Assembly: GCA_029562645.1 (NCBI GenBank) | Contig: JAKQUI010000003.1 | Location: 264,417-328,416 of the forward strand | From: Spirochaetota bacterium | GTDB taxonomy: Bacteria; Spirochaetota; UBA4802; JAKQUI01 | Length of the DNA stretch: 64,000 nt | Direction of reading: 5' to 3' | Part shown: in pieces, positions 47,417-56,890 of the stretch | Position numbering within the stretch: the first letter of the stretch is position 1 | How the letters are laid out: each line of letters opens with the position of its first letter | The notes under the pieces: generated by a model | Told to the model about the DNA's origin: nothing | What the model saw: the letters and a program-made list of their open reading frames with translations, nothing else | Databases searched by the model: none | Program-made: the position numbers and the translations under genes

Positions 47417-48568
47417 TCATACAGTTTCCAGTCCATCATCCCTCAATATGGAAACGCTCAGCTTCTTGTCGTACCTGCTTCGAATAATACGCGCAACTTC
47501 ATCCGAATAACTGGCCGCCATGACGATGATAGCATCTACAGGATCGGTGTCAAGCGAATCGGGAGAAACGATCGGCACATGGGTGGCTGGAGAAAACCTC
47601 CCCTGTTTGAAAGGGGCGGAATCGATGATGTATCGGATTCTGTTGCCGAGCTGTGCAAGCGATACTATGGCAAGCGCCTGGTGACCCGCGCCCCAAATCG
47701 CCGTTCTTCCGTTTTCGAACTGATCAATAAATGAATGTATTTCCGTGGTAATTCTCTCCTGGTAGCCTGCGAAGGATGCCAGATCCATCCTCTCCGTTTT
47801 CCTTACAATAACTGAAAGTATGTAATCGTACCATATCTCCGTGCATTCGAGGATCTCGAAACCGTTGAGCCGCAGTACTATTGCGAGCGTGTCCTTGGTG
47901 AAATAGAACAGATGGTCGCTGGTGAATTCCGAGAAGAGCTTGTTCCGCACTATCATATCGAAATTCGGTACCTCAACAAGACCAATCCCGCCATCCGACA
48001 GGTTGCACCTCACCCCCCGAAGCAAGGAATTAGGATCCGGGAGATGCTCGAGGAAGTTTAAAATATAAAAGGCATCGAAGGGACCACCGTCGATCATGTA
48101 CCGCTCGTCCTCGACAAATCCTTGTGACACCCTGAAGCCGGCGCGAAGGCAATAATCAACTGATTCGGGCAAGTGTTCCACGCCATACGCCTCCGCGCCC
48201 GATTGATTCATTAGAGCGAGGTACTCTCCCTTTCCACAACCAATTTCGATGACTTTCTTTCCGCCAAGCCCATACTTCCCCGCAAAACCGAAAAACTGGT
48301 CAATACGGAAGGACCTCATCTCATCAGAAAATGCCGCGGCGCGTATAACATCGCGATAATAGGATACCGGATCCCCGCTTAACTGCACCAGCCCGCATCC
48401 GGAGCACTGGCGTATGTCCAGATCAATACCCGAATCGTCTGACAGCGATGCGGCATCAGGCAGGAACTGTGCGGCCTGCGGCATGTTCCGATAACTAAGC
48501 AACGAGCCTTCAAAAAAACTGTTTCCGCATATTCTACATGCGTGAATAGTCATACGACGCAGCCTCAC
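47417..48568 (-). CDS. Sugar C-methyltransferase-type SAM-dependent methyltransferase
   Basis: A 383-residue protein with the three-part layout of sugar C-methyltransferases: an N-terminal zinc-binding region (CRICGNSFF then QCSGCGLVQL), a SAM-binding core (VIEIGCGKGEYLALMNQ, about residue 105) and a C-terminal Rossmann-like domain (TAIWGAGHQALAIVSLAQLG, VDAIIVMAASYSDE). Such enzymes methylate carbon of CDP- or dTDP-linked 4-keto deoxy sugars, which agrees with the CDP-dideoxyhexose genes nearby. Confidence 0.85.
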   Translation of the reverse strand: MRLRRMTIHACRICGNSFFEGSLLSYRNMPQAAQFLPDAASLSDDSGIDLDIRQCSGCGLVQLSGDPVSYYRDVIRAAAFSDEMRSFRIDQFFGFAGKYGLGGKKVIEIGCGKGEYLALMNQSGAEAYGVEHLPESVDYCLRAGFRVSQGFVEDERYMIDGGPFDAFYILNFLEHLPDPNSLLRGVRCNLSDGGIGLVEVPNFDMIVRNKLFSEFTSDHLFYFTKDTLAIVLRLNGFEILECTEIWYDYILSVIVRKTERMDLASFAGYQERITTEIHSFIDQFENGRTAIWGAGHQALAIVSLAQLGNRIRYIIDSAPFKQGRFSPATHVPIVSPDSLDTDPVDAIIVMAASYSDEVARIIRSRYDKKLSVSILRDDGLETV

Positions 48569-48634
48569 ACATCTTACAGCGAATATCCAATTGCTGGGAT
48601 TTTACACCAAAAGGAAAACGATAACGAAATAATT

Positions 48635-49615
48635 TCATGATTCATGGCGTTTTTCAGCTCCGCCGCCCTCTCCGGAAAGAATGGATTTTACCTCCTCTTC
48701 TATTACGCCAAGAGAGGAGTATTGAGGTACATAACCGATCTCCTTGGCTCGGGTATCCGTTGAATAATAATTCAACGTCAACCCAATGGAATCGGTGGTA
48801 CTGAAGTTTTCATCAACCACATACTCAAGGCCATAGCAATTTTGAAAAAAATCGAGAATTTCGAACTTTCTCGCTGTGCCAGCGCTGTACACATCAAAGG
48901 AGGTGTTAATTGTTCGCTGCCCAATACAAAGGCACACCAGCGAAAAGAGATCGGCCGGCCCCACGATGTCCCGTATGATATCGCTCTTCCCCGTGAGGAA
49001 TTTTCTCTTGTCCCTGGCCGATTTAACTATCTCAGTTATTAAGTAACCGGACTCGATGTCGATATAACGGCTGAAATAGGTGAACACGCGGAGGTCAACA
49101 ATGTTCTTTTCCGGGTGCGCCCGATGCTTCGCCTCTGCGTTGATTTTAGCGATCGAGTAAAAATGGTCGGCGGTTATTCGATTCACGGGTAGTATCGCAT
49201 TTCTATCATGTTCGGCCGGTTGCGAGAAATCCGTACCATACACGGCGCCGCTGCTCATGTTAAGGTAAAGCGCTGCGGGGTGCTTATCGAGGTAATCCAT
49301 CACCATGTTATCGTAATGCTCGGTTAAACGAAAGAATTCGTTTTTCCGGTTCTTTATTTTCGGCGGCGATCCAAGGCCAACACAGTTGATTATCACGTCG
49401 TACTCGCGCAGGTGAATCGATTCGAACCCGTCGAAAATCTCTACCGGGCTCATGAGACCATGTTCCGCAATGAAACTCCCGACTCGTTCTGGCGACCGTG
49501 CGAAGAGAAAAAGAGAAGCCCATGGTGTGCTAGAAAAATGATAAATCAAGCCGCGGGCGATATGGCTTGTCGCCCCGAGGATCGCGATTCGAGTGAACTT
49601 CATGTTTTCACTCAT
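48635..49615 (-). CDS. NAD-dependent epimerase/dehydratase family reductase
   Basis: Short-chain dehydrogenase-like enzyme with IAILGATSHIARGLIYHF (nucleotide binding), LYLNMSSGAVYG and catalytic FYSIAKINAEAKH (YxxxK kept). An ATG at 49613-49615 overlaps the Nudix stop; ATG at 49603 is an alternative, and 49633 would overlap by 26 bp. Next to a YerE-like TPP enzyme and rfbFGH, it may reduce the keto group of a branched sugar, as YerF does in yersiniose synthesis, but this is inferred from context alone. Confidence 0.8.
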   Translation of the reverse strand: MSENMKFTRIAILGATSHIARGLIYHFSSTPWASLFLFARSPERVGSFIAEHGLMSPVEIFDGFESIHLREYDVIINCVGLGSPPKIKNRKNEFFRLTEHYDNMVMDYLDKHPAALYLNMSSGAVYGTDFSQPAEHDRNAILPVNRITADHFYSIAKINAEAKHRAHPEKNIVDLRVFTYFSRYIDIESGYLITEIVKSARDKRKFLTGKSDIIRDIVGPADLFSLVCLCIGQRTINTSFDVYSAGTARKFEILDFFQNCYGLEYVVDENFSTTDSIGLTLNYYSTDTRAKEIGYVPQYSSLGVIEEEVKSILSGEGGGAEKRHES

Positions 49616-50174
49616 GATAACGTGCCGCATCATGAAAATATTTCCTGTACATACTTTGAACGGCTAGCAGAGTATTGGGACAGCTCTCATGCCACCGCCA
49701 AAAGCCGTTTACCGGCTCTCCGGAAATATGTTCGCGCGCGGCATCCAATCCCGTCACTAACGTACACCTGAACAGTAGGGAGATGAAATGGCTGCGCTCC
49801 TCTCGATCGCGGATTATGAGCTGGTTCATCTCAACCGGGTCGACATCATGGCTTACGACGGCGCCGAGCTCATTGAGGGCGACTTTACGTATTCTCTCCT
49901 CGAATTTTTCCTTAAAACGTACAATCCCGCCGGGAACATGCCATCCGGGCTCATGATATCGATCCTGCCGCCATGTTAGCAGGACACGATTTTTCTCGTC
50001 TTTAACGAGCAAATCGACATTTATCATCGGTGTTATTCTGGATATGAAAAGAAAAACATCCTCGGGCAATCCCTGCTTCGGATCGGCAATAGCTGAATCG
50101 AGCGTCCCGATCGCATGTCGAATTGAATCCTGTGCATCAATAGTGTGCTCGCGCTCACTATGTCTATTCATCAT
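49608..50174 (-). CDS. Nudix hydrolase, GDP-mannose mannosyl hydrolase-like
   Basis: A 188-residue protein with a modified Nudix box: GGIVRFKEKFEERIRKV then ALNELG, where the canonical REUxEExGU is reduced to R...NELG, the pattern of GDP-mannose mannosyl hydrolases (Gmm/WcaH). INVDLLVKDEKNRVLLTWRQ and PGWHVPGG also match. It would hydrolyse a nucleotide sugar. The stop and start overlap the neighbours by 4-8 bp, tying it to the TPP enzyme and reductase. Confidence 0.85.
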   Translation of the reverse strand: MMNRHSEREHTIDAQDSIRHAIGTLDSAIADPKQGLPEDVFLFISRITPMINVDLLVKDEKNRVLLTWRQDRYHEPGWHVPGGIVRFKEKFEERIRKVALNELGAVVSHDVDPVEMNQLIIRDREERSHFISLLFRCTLVTGLDAAREHISGEPVNGFWRWHESCPNTLLAVQSMYRKYFHDAARYHE

Positions 50175-51991
50175 TCATCCAACAGCGGAATCAGCATGTT
50201 CGCCCTGAACTCATCGCGTTCCAGGAACGGCCATAGATCCTCAAGCGGTTTTGAGGCCATCGAGCCGTCGGGCTTTGCGTATGACGACACGCGCGGGGCC
50301 GTTTGCAGCGCGGGATCGATCATGAGCTCGCATACAACCGGCCCCGCTCTCCCGAGGACCTCTTCGACATCGCGGCGAAGATTTTTTTGATCGGAAATCC
50401 TCACCGCGGGTAATCCGTACGCCTCGGCGACCTTGCACGTGTCCGGAAGGGTCAAGCCGCTGGAGGGATCGCAGCACACGAGCCGGCCCTCGAAAAAGCG
50501 GGTATGCGTGTTCCGGATCGAGGCGTAGGCGTTATTGTTTAAGACGAACAGCTTCACCGGCGCCTTCGTTCGCTTGAGCGTTTCCAGCTCCTGGATATTG
50601 TGCTGGAGGCCGCCGTCGCCCACGATGCACACGGTGCGCCTCCCACCGCTGGCTAGGCACACGCCAATGCTTTGGGGCAGCCCATAGCCCATGGAACCGA
50701 GACCGGGACAGTTGATCAAACGCTGCCCGGCTTTAATGCGGAGTGCCTGAAGGGTGATCTCGGCACAGGTGCCAGAACTACCTGGGACAATCACGTCGTT
50801 TTCCCCGAGGAGATCGGACAGGACGTCAATGAAAGCATAGGTATTCACGTAATCGCCCATGGCATGGTGCTCAGACGTGACAAGCGGGAAATGGGATTTC
50901 CATTCACGGCAGCGCGAGAGCCACGCTGAGCGGTCTCTGTTCATGACGGAATCGATCCCTTGAAGGAACTGCCGGACGAAGAAGCCGGCATCGCCGACAA
51001 CCGACACGTCTGCATCAATGTCGGTTTTGCGGATCTCCGCTTCGTCGATATCGACAATCACCTTCCGCGCTGCCCGGGCGAAATTCTCATATCCGTGCCC
51101 CACCTGGGGGAGATCGAGACGTGCGCCAATAATGAATATCAAATCGGCGTTCTGCTGGACAAAGTTGGCGTAGCGGGAGGCGATGGACCCCGGCCGTCCG
51201 AAAAAGAGGGGATGATCCTCGGGCAGGAAATCCGCGGCGCGCCAGGTAGTCAGGACGGGGACCTGGAGCGCATCGACGAGCCGTATGTACTCATTGAGGG
51301 CACCGGCGAGCCTGATGCCCCGTCCCGCAAGGATAACAGGCCGCTCCGCCTCGTTGAGCAATGCAATCGCTTTCTCAACGCCGGCGTTACTAGCCATTTC
51401 ATAAGGCGACACCGATTTCGCATCGGGCGTGAAGCCCGCAAGCGTCGTCTCGTCTATCATGGCGCCCTGCACATCGAGGGGGATATCGAGCCACACCGGT
51501 CCGGGCCGTCCCGTTGTGGCCAGATGGACCGCTTTTTCGAGATGGAAGCGCACCGAGGTCGGGTCTTCAATCATCGCCGCGTACTTGGTAATTGGTTTCG
51601 CAAGCGATATAATATCGACCTCCTGAATGCCCATCTGGCGGACGCCCTTGCCGGCCAGGAGGTCCTTTCTCTTCACCTGCCCGGAAATGACCAGTACGGG
51701 GGTTGAATCGATCCAGGAACCGGCCACGCCGGTGAGCGCGTTGGTCCCTCCCGGCCCGGTTGTCACGAGGGCGACGCCGAGGCCCCCGCGGAACTGCGCG
51801 TAACCGTCCGCAGCGATCACCGCCGCCTGCTCATGGAGGCAGCCGGTAAACGTCAGGCGCCCGTTGCGCCCCACCGAATCTACCAGATGCATGCATCCGC
51901 CGCCGGGCAGCATAAAAATCCGGTCCACGCCGCGATCGGCGATGAAAGAGATTACATAGTCGCTAAGTTTTATCATATCGTGTCGCTTCAC
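50171..51991 (-). CDS. Thiamine diphosphate-dependent enzyme, acetolactate synthase/YerE-like
   Basis: A 606-residue TPP enzyme: activating Glu in CLHEQAAVIAADGYA, TTGPGGTNALTGVAGSW, GRPGPVWLDIPLDVQGA, and the GDGGLQHNIQELETLKRT ... NNNAYASIRN cofactor motif. It looks like the large subunit of acetolactate synthase, but no small subunit follows and it lies among CDP-dideoxyhexose genes. YerE, a TPP enzyme that attaches a two-carbon branch from pyruvate to CDP-3,6-dideoxy-4-ketohexose, has this form, so a branched sugar is the favoured inference. Confidence 0.85.
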   Translation of the reverse strand: MKRHDMIKLSDYVISFIADRGVDRIFMLPGGGCMHLVDSVGRNGRLTFTGCLHEQAAVIAADGYAQFRGGLGVALVTTGPGGTNALTGVAGSWIDSTPVLVISGQVKRKDLLAGKGVRQMGIQEVDIISLAKPITKYAAMIEDPTSVRFHLEKAVHLATTGRPGPVWLDIPLDVQGAMIDETTLAGFTPDAKSVSPYEMASNAGVEKAIALLNEAERPVILAGRGIRLAGALNEYIRLVDALQVPVLTTWRAADFLPEDHPLFFGRPGSIASRYANFVQQNADLIFIIGARLDLPQVGHGYENFARAARKVIVDIDEAEIRKTDIDADVSVVGDAGFFVRQFLQGIDSVMNRDRSAWLSRCREWKSHFPLVTSEHHAMGDYVNTYAFIDVLSDLLGENDVIVPGSSGTCAEITLQALRIKAGQRLINCPGLGSMGYGLPQSIGVCLASGGRRTVCIVGDGGLQHNIQELETLKRTKAPVKLFVLNNNAYASIRNTHTRFFEGRLVCCDPSSGLTLPDTCKVAEAYGLPAVRISDQKNLRRDVEEVLGRAGPVVCELMIDPALQTAPRVSSYAKPDGSMASKPLEDLWPFLERDEFRANMLIPLLDE

Positions 51992-52581
51992 TTGTCCATA
52001 AGCATTCTCGAGAGGCCGTCCAGGGCCTCTTCAATCGTCTTCCCAGCCGCGCCGTTCCATGGGCGGGGGAAGAGCAGACACCGCACGTCCAATCCATCCG
52101 CCGAGGCGATATTGCCTTCGTCATCGTCAATAAAGACGTCGGCCCGTCCAAGCCACCGGAGAAACTCTCCCTTGCCGCGATCATACGCCGGGATTGTCGC
52201 GCCGGGGCGGGCGGAGGGAACGAAATGAAACGTTCGTATCCAGTCGCCAAAGCGGCCTATTGCCCACTGGGCGCTCCGGTGCGCCGCCGTACGCGGGACC
52301 GCCGTTACGGCAATGTGGCGAAACCGTTCGCCATAGCTTCTAAACCACTCCATCACGGGCCCTACCGGCTCCATCGCGAGGTACGCGTCCGACTGCCGGA
52401 AGCGGTCCAGGGAACAGAGATATTCCTCCTGCGAAACCCCCAGGAGACCGTGGGGCGGGTTCGCGGAAATATCGTTATACGAAATCTCGCACAACGGGTA
52501 ACGCGTGAGCCATTCGGCCTCAAACCACGTTCGCATGAGATCGTTCAGGACGTCGTCCACGTCCCAGGCGATGGTCAACAC
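51988..52581 (-). CDS. HAD-like hydrolase
   Basis: A 197-residue phosphatase-like protein with motif I DVDDVLND at residues 7-14 and the motif IV acids in DVFIDDDEGNI (about 150-160). The region between carries VTAVPRTAAHR (motif II T). In the same run as NeuB it may dephosphorylate the nonulosonate 9-phosphate or a related product. Stop and start overlap with the TPP enzyme by 4 bp. Confidence 0.8.
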   Translation of the reverse strand: MLTIAWDVDDVLNDLMRTWFEAEWLTRYPLCEISYNDISANPPHGLLGVSQEEYLCSLDRFRQSDAYLAMEPVGPVMEWFRSYGERFRHIAVTAVPRTAAHRSAQWAIGRFGDWIRTFHFVPSARPGATIPAYDRGKGEFLRWLGRADVFIDDDEGNIASADGLDVRCLLFPRPWNGAAGKTIEEALDGLSRMLMDK

Positions 52582-52594
52582 GCGGAGGCTCCCG

Positions 52595-54121
52595 TCACCG
52601 GATGGGCCGTGTAAGCCAGTCGGACCAGTAGGTCATGGCGGTCTTCCGGTGCTTGTTGGCCATGACGTTCGCGTCGTCATAGAACGAATCGTCAACGTAA
52701 TGGGTCGTCGATATCTCCTCGAAGATCGCGCCCCCCGCCGACCTGAAGCTATGGCTCATGCCCCGCTCGACGATGATGATATCGCCCTCCCGGTATTCCC
52801 GCTCCTTCCCGTCGAGAGACAGCACCAGGCTGCCGTACACGACATGGAACGTCTCTTCCTTTTTCTTGTGCAGGTGCGCCGGGTGGTTTTGCCCGGGAAG
52901 AAGGATGATGATCTTCTTGCAGTATTCACGGTTAATGAGGTTGATGATCGTGGCGCCCCACTCATCGAAGCGGTCAATCCCAAAGTGGTGCGACAGCTCC
53001 ACATCGAGCTTGTTCGGGAGGCAGATGCTGCTCGCGGAGATCATGTTCACGACCTTCCCGATGATCTCGATCACGCGGTCGCGCAGGTTTCGGTGATCCA
53101 CGTCTTGAAACAAAACCGGACCATTGGCGGTGATGTCCCTTTTAGCCATGAACTCGCTGTATTTCGATAGGTCATTCGCAACGAGCTGCCCGTCGAGATT
53201 TGGTATTGCGAAAAAGACATTACCGGCGGTAATCTTCTCGCCCGCTTTGACGGGGTTCTTTACAAATACCCCCCGTTGCAACCCGCGCAGATCGGTCCGT
53301 TCCTTCTCTGTGATGCTCCTCCGGTCGGCGGCCTCGCCGCGCATCTCGAAGGCCCGCAGCGCCGAATCGAGCCACCGGTCAACCTGGCCGGGACTGGCCG
53401 AGTATGCGTTTAACTGATATGCGTCTTTTGGGACGCCTACATGTTTTTCAAGTATTATCGCCCCCGCCGCCACCGCCATCTTCACCGCGTCCATGTTCTC
53501 GGGGTCCTCGTGTGTCGAATAACCTATCGGCACGTTCTGGTAGCGCGCTCGGAAGAGCTCGATTTGCCCGAGGTCAAGGTTTCGCGCCTGTGTGGGATAT
53601 TCGCCCACGCAGTGCATAAGAGCAAAATCCTTCTCCCGGTGCTCGAAAAAGCTCACCACGTTGTCGATATCGAGGAGCGCTATGCCGGCCGTCGATGCGA
53701 TGAGAGGCTTGTCGGTTTTGGAGATCCGCTCCAGGAGCGGCCAGTCGGTAAACGAGCAACTGGCAATTTTTATGATATCGAAGCCGTGCCGCTCGATCAT
53801 GTCCACCGATTCTTCATCGAACGGCGTGCAGATGGTAACAAAGCCGAGGCGCGTCATCTCATTCTTGAGCGCGATAAACTCGTCCTCGGAGAGCCGTGTC
53901 TCGGAGAAGCGCTTCACGTACTTGAATTCGCTCCTCCCTTTATAATCGGGATGAATGAAAGTATCTAGGTTGCGGTATTGCAACTTGAAGCCGAAACGAA
54001 AATCATATTTGCTAGCGACCGCATGGATGTCCCTGATGATCTTCAAGCCATGCCCAACATCTCCCATGTGATTGTTGGCCATTTCAAAGATAAATAACTT
54101 ATTAAACAATTCGCCCTTCAT
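52595..54121 (-). CDS. NeuB-family acid-sugar synthase with SAF and C-terminal cupin domains
   Basis: A 508-residue protein with the NeuB barrel (FIFEMANNHMGDVGHGLKII, GFVTICTPFDEESV, CVGEYPTQA, GYSTHEDP, EKHVGVPKDA), a SAF-like antifreeze domain (GVFVKNPVKAGEKITAGNVF, about 285-350) and an added cupin at about 400-480 (HPAHLHKKKEETFHVVYGS, EGDIIIVERGMSHSF), whose His residues could bind a metal. NeuB condenses a hexosamine-type sugar with phosphoenolpyruvate to a nonulosonic acid. The fused cupin may isomerise or epimerise the substrate. Product not predictable. Confidence 0.88.
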   Translation of the reverse strand: MKGELFNKLFIFEMANNHMGDVGHGLKIIRDIHAVASKYDFRFGFKLQYRNLDTFIHPDYKGRSEFKYVKRFSETRLSEDEFIALKNEMTRLGFVTICTPFDEESVDMIERHGFDIIKIASCSFTDWPLLERISKTDKPLIASTAGIALLDIDNVVSFFEHREKDFALMHCVGEYPTQARNLDLGQIELFRARYQNVPIGYSTHEDPENMDAVKMAVAAGAIILEKHVGVPKDAYQLNAYSASPGQVDRWLDSALRAFEMRGEAADRRSITEKERTDLRGLQRGVFVKNPVKAGEKITAGNVFFAIPNLDGQLVANDLSKYSEFMAKRDITANGPVLFQDVDHRNLRDRVIEIIGKVVNMISASSICLPNKLDVELSHHFGIDRFDEWGATIINLINREYCKKIIILLPGQNHPAHLHKKKEETFHVVYGSLVLSLDGKEREYREGDIIIVERGMSHSFRSAGGAIFEEISTTHYVDDSFYDDANVMANKHRKTAMTYWSDWLTRPIR

Positions 54122-54149
54122 AGAGTCATCTCCTCCATAACACGATCCG

Positions 54150-55781
54150 TCATCCTTTCCGTTCTTGAGTGCGACTTACGTACGTATCAATTCTCTCTGC
54201 GATATACCGCAGCATCGCATCGCTCATCCCCGGATACACGCCCACCCAAAAACTGTCGTTCATGATCTTGTCGGTGTTCTCCAGGCCACCCGCGATGCGG
54301 TAGTCACGGCCCTCAACGAGGTCGACAAAGCAGGGGTGCCGTGTGATATTTCCGGCAAACAGGTTTCTTGTCTGAATATTGCCATCCTCGAGAAAGGCGA
54401 CGATTTCGTTCCTCGAAAAACCGGCGCCATCCCTGAGCGTTAGCAGAAAACCGAACCAGCTCGGATCACTATCCGACGTGGCCCGAGGCAGGATAAAAAC
54501 ACTCTCGTGAAGCGACAGGGCCTCGCGCAACAACGAAAAGTTTCGCTTCCGTTTTTCGGTGAAATCGGGGAGTTTATCAAGTTGGGCGCATCCGATGGCC
54601 GCCTGAAGATCCGTCGCCTTGAGGTTGTAGCCCAAATGGCTGTACACGTACTTATGGTCATACCCGAACGGCAGCGTGCCGAACTGGCCCGAGAACCTCT
54701 TTTTGCAGGTGTTATCCATCCCGCTATCGCACCAGCAATCGCGGCCCCAATCGCGCATCGAAAGAAGGATTTTCTTCAATGTTGCGTCGTTCGTATAGAC
54801 CGCGCCGCCCTCGCCCATGGTCATGTGATGGGGGGGGTAAAAGCTGCTTGTTCCGATGTCGCCCCAGGTCCCCGTCAACCTCCCGCGATATCGCGATCCC
54901 AGGGCGTCGCAATTGTCCTCAATGAGCCACAGGCGGTGCTTCGCGCACCAGTCTTTGACGGGGGCTATGTCGAACGGATTGCCCAAAGTGTGCGCAAGGA
55001 AGACGGCCTTGGTCCTCGGTGAGAGCGCACCCGTAAGTCGCGCAACGTTTACATTAGCGGTTTCGAGATCAACATCGACAAAAACCGGGATGGCGCCGTA
55101 TTGGACAATGGGCGCGACCGTCGTAGGGAAGCAGGCCGCGACCGTGATAACCTCGTCCCCGCGCTCGATTCGACGCTCATTCAATAGTGGCGAGGTTAGG
55201 GCCATGAAGGCCAGTAGGTTTGCCGACGAGCCCGAATTGACCAGGAAGGCGTGTTTAACGCCCAGGTACTCCGCCAGCCGCCGTTCGAACTCTATTGAGT
55301 GCTTCCCGTAGGTAAGCCAGAACTCGAGCGATGCGTCGACAAGGCCCCTTATTTCCCGCTCGTCGTACACCCTCCCGGCGTAATTGACCCTGCTTGCGCC
55401 GGGGACAAAAACACCGCGATTGCTCTCTTCGTTCGCCAGGTAGTACTGGCCCGCCATGTCAAGGGTAAACTCGCGAAACAATGACGCCAGAGTCACGGCC
55501 TTCACCTCGGCGAGGGAGCTCTTGATGAGTCGTTCCGGGAACACGTATTTTTTAAGGATGACAACAGCATCATACGCGAGACTCGGTCCCAAATATGATT
55601 CGCCACTCAGGATAAGCGTTCTGTCCGTGCCGGTCGGCGCGCCATCGGCCTGGACGACGAAAACAAACTCAACATCACCTGATTCATCCGCATCCGACAG
55701 CGCAAGCGCCGTGCGTTCCCCGTCCAGCGTCGACTCGGGGAATGGATTAAGAAGCACAATTTTACCTTTCCAGTTCACCAT
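54150..55781 (-). CDS. rfbH: CDP-4-dehydro-6-deoxyglucose 3-dehydrase (RfbH/E1) with an N-terminal extension
   Basis: PMP- and Fe-S-dependent enzyme that removes the C3 hydroxyl, giving 3,6-dideoxyhexoses. The DegT-like core has EFWLTYGKHSIEFERRLAEY, FLVNSGSSANLLAF and YPPHHMTMGEGGAVY, where His replaces the PLP-binding Lys, the mark of E1. Cys residues of the [2Fe-2S] site lie in GRDCWCDSG and NTCKKRFSGQFG. I start at ATG 55779-55781, overlapping the rfbG stop. This gives 543 residues, about 105 more than usual: residues 1 to about 110 (MVNWKGKIVLLNPFPES...) form an extra domain that I cannot identify. The usual E3 reductase is not in the window. Confidence 0.93.
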   Translation of the reverse strand: MVNWKGKIVLLNPFPESTLDGERTALALSDADESGDVEFVFVVQADGAPTGTDRTLILSGESYLGPSLAYDAVVILKKYVFPERLIKSSLAEVKAVTLASLFREFTLDMAGQYYLANEESNRGVFVPGASRVNYAGRVYDEREIRGLVDASLEFWLTYGKHSIEFERRLAEYLGVKHAFLVNSGSSANLLAFMALTSPLLNERRIERGDEVITVAACFPTTVAPIVQYGAIPVFVDVDLETANVNVARLTGALSPRTKAVFLAHTLGNPFDIAPVKDWCAKHRLWLIEDNCDALGSRYRGRLTGTWGDIGTSSFYPPHHMTMGEGGAVYTNDATLKKILLSMRDWGRDCWCDSGMDNTCKKRFSGQFGTLPFGYDHKYVYSHLGYNLKATDLQAAIGCAQLDKLPDFTEKRKRNFSLLREALSLHESVFILPRATSDSDPSWFGFLLTLRDGAGFSRNEIVAFLEDGNIQTRNLFAGNITRHPCFVDLVEGRDYRIAGGLENTDKIMNDSFWVGVYPGMSDAMLRYIAERIDTYVSRTQERKG

Positions 55782-56860
55782 TCCTCTTTTGCGGCGAGCG
55801 AATATTCCTCGATCTGACTGATAGTGAAACGCGATAGATCCCCGCCACGTTGATATTCGCGCGTCCACTCGATTACCGCATCGATCGCCCTGCCAATGCT
55901 CCACCGAGGGCGCCATCCAAGCCTCGTCTTCGCTTTAGAACAGTCGAGCTTCAGATAGGACGCCTCATGAGGATGTGCCCCAGTGTCAATAGCATAAGTC
56001 GCGCCGTCACCCCAGGAAGCGCACATTCGCTTTACGATCCATTCGACCGGCTTCGCGTCATCGTCATTCGGCCCAAAATTCCAGGCCTCCGCGAACAATG
56101 ATCCGTCATGGTGAAGCCGCTGTGCGATCTCGAGATATCCGGCAAGCGGCTCAATAACGTGCTGCCAAGGCCTGATCGCGCGCGGATAGCGCAACACAAC
56201 CGTCTCGCCCCGCAAAAACGAACGAACGCAGTCCGGAACAAGGCGATCATCGGCCCAATCGCCGCCACCGATCACGTTTCCCGCGCGCACGGTCGCCAGA
56301 GCAACCCTGTGCCGGGCGTACTCCTTCGCATTGAAAAATGAATCGCGGTAAGATGACGCGACCAGCTCGCAGCAGGCCTTACTGTTCGAATAAGGATCGT
56401 ATCCGCCCAGAGGCTCGTTCTCGCGGTAGCCCCAGACCCATTCATGGTTCTCGTAACACTTATCAGTCGTGATCAGCACCACCGCCCTCACGCCTCGGCT
56501 CAACCGGACCGCCTCAAGAAGGTTAACGGTGCCCATCACATTGACGTCATACGTCCCCACGGGGTCTTTGTACGATTCCCTCACCAGCGGCTGAGCCGCC
56601 AGGTGGAAGACAATATCGGCACTCGAGGCCCCGAGGGCCTCGGCAAGCGATTCTCTATCGCGCAGATCGGCCACCACAGACCGCTCGATCTTTTCATCAA
56701 CGCCGCACAGCACGAACATACTCGGGTTCGTCGGAGGCGCGAGTGCGTACCCAGTGACTCGCGCCCCCATCGACGCAAGCCAGAGGCACAGCCACGATCC
56801 CTTGAATCCTGTATGTCCGGTAACGAAAACCTTCTTATCGCGCCAGAAATCTTTATCCAC
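55775..56860 (-). CDS. rfbG: CDP-glucose 4,6-dehydratase
   Basis: Converts CDP-glucose to CDP-4-keto-6-deoxyglucose. The 361-residue enzyme has VFVTGHTGFKGSWLCLWL (nucleotide binding), TYDVNVMGTVNLLEAVRL, TTDKCYENHEW and YSNSKACCELVASSYR with the catalytic YxxxK. The stop overlaps the rfbH ATG, and rfbF lies just upstream. The rfbF-rfbG-rfbH order is the classic one for CDP-3,6-dideoxyhexoses. Confidence 0.96.
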   Translation of the reverse strand: MDKDFWRDKKVFVTGHTGFKGSWLCLWLASMGARVTGYALAPPTNPSMFVLCGVDEKIERSVVADLRDRESLAEALGASSADIVFHLAAQPLVRESYKDPVGTYDVNVMGTVNLLEAVRLSRGVRAVVLITTDKCYENHEWVWGYRENEPLGGYDPYSNSKACCELVASSYRDSFFNAKEYARHRVALATVRAGNVIGGGDWADDRLVPDCVRSFLRGETVVLRYPRAIRPWQHVIEPLAGYLEIAQRLHHDGSLFAEAWNFGPNDDDAKPVEWIVKRMCASWGDGATYAIDTGAHPHEASYLKLDCSKAKTRLGWRPRWSIGRAIDAVIEWTREYQRGGDLSRFTISQIEEYSLAAKEEW

Positions 56861-56890
56861 GGGAAACTATCATATCCCTATTAGTGTTTA

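Noticed and set aside
48488..48498. Further copy of the dispersed palindrome (CCGATAACTA)
   Set aside because: Only 10 of 14 bases match and the second arm is missing, so it is compatible with chance.
50171..51991. Ordinary acetolactate synthase (ilvB) call for the TPP enzyme
   Set aside because: No small subunit or other branched-chain amino acid gene is adjacent, and the overlapping neighbours belong to sugar synthesis; a definite ilvB name would mislead.
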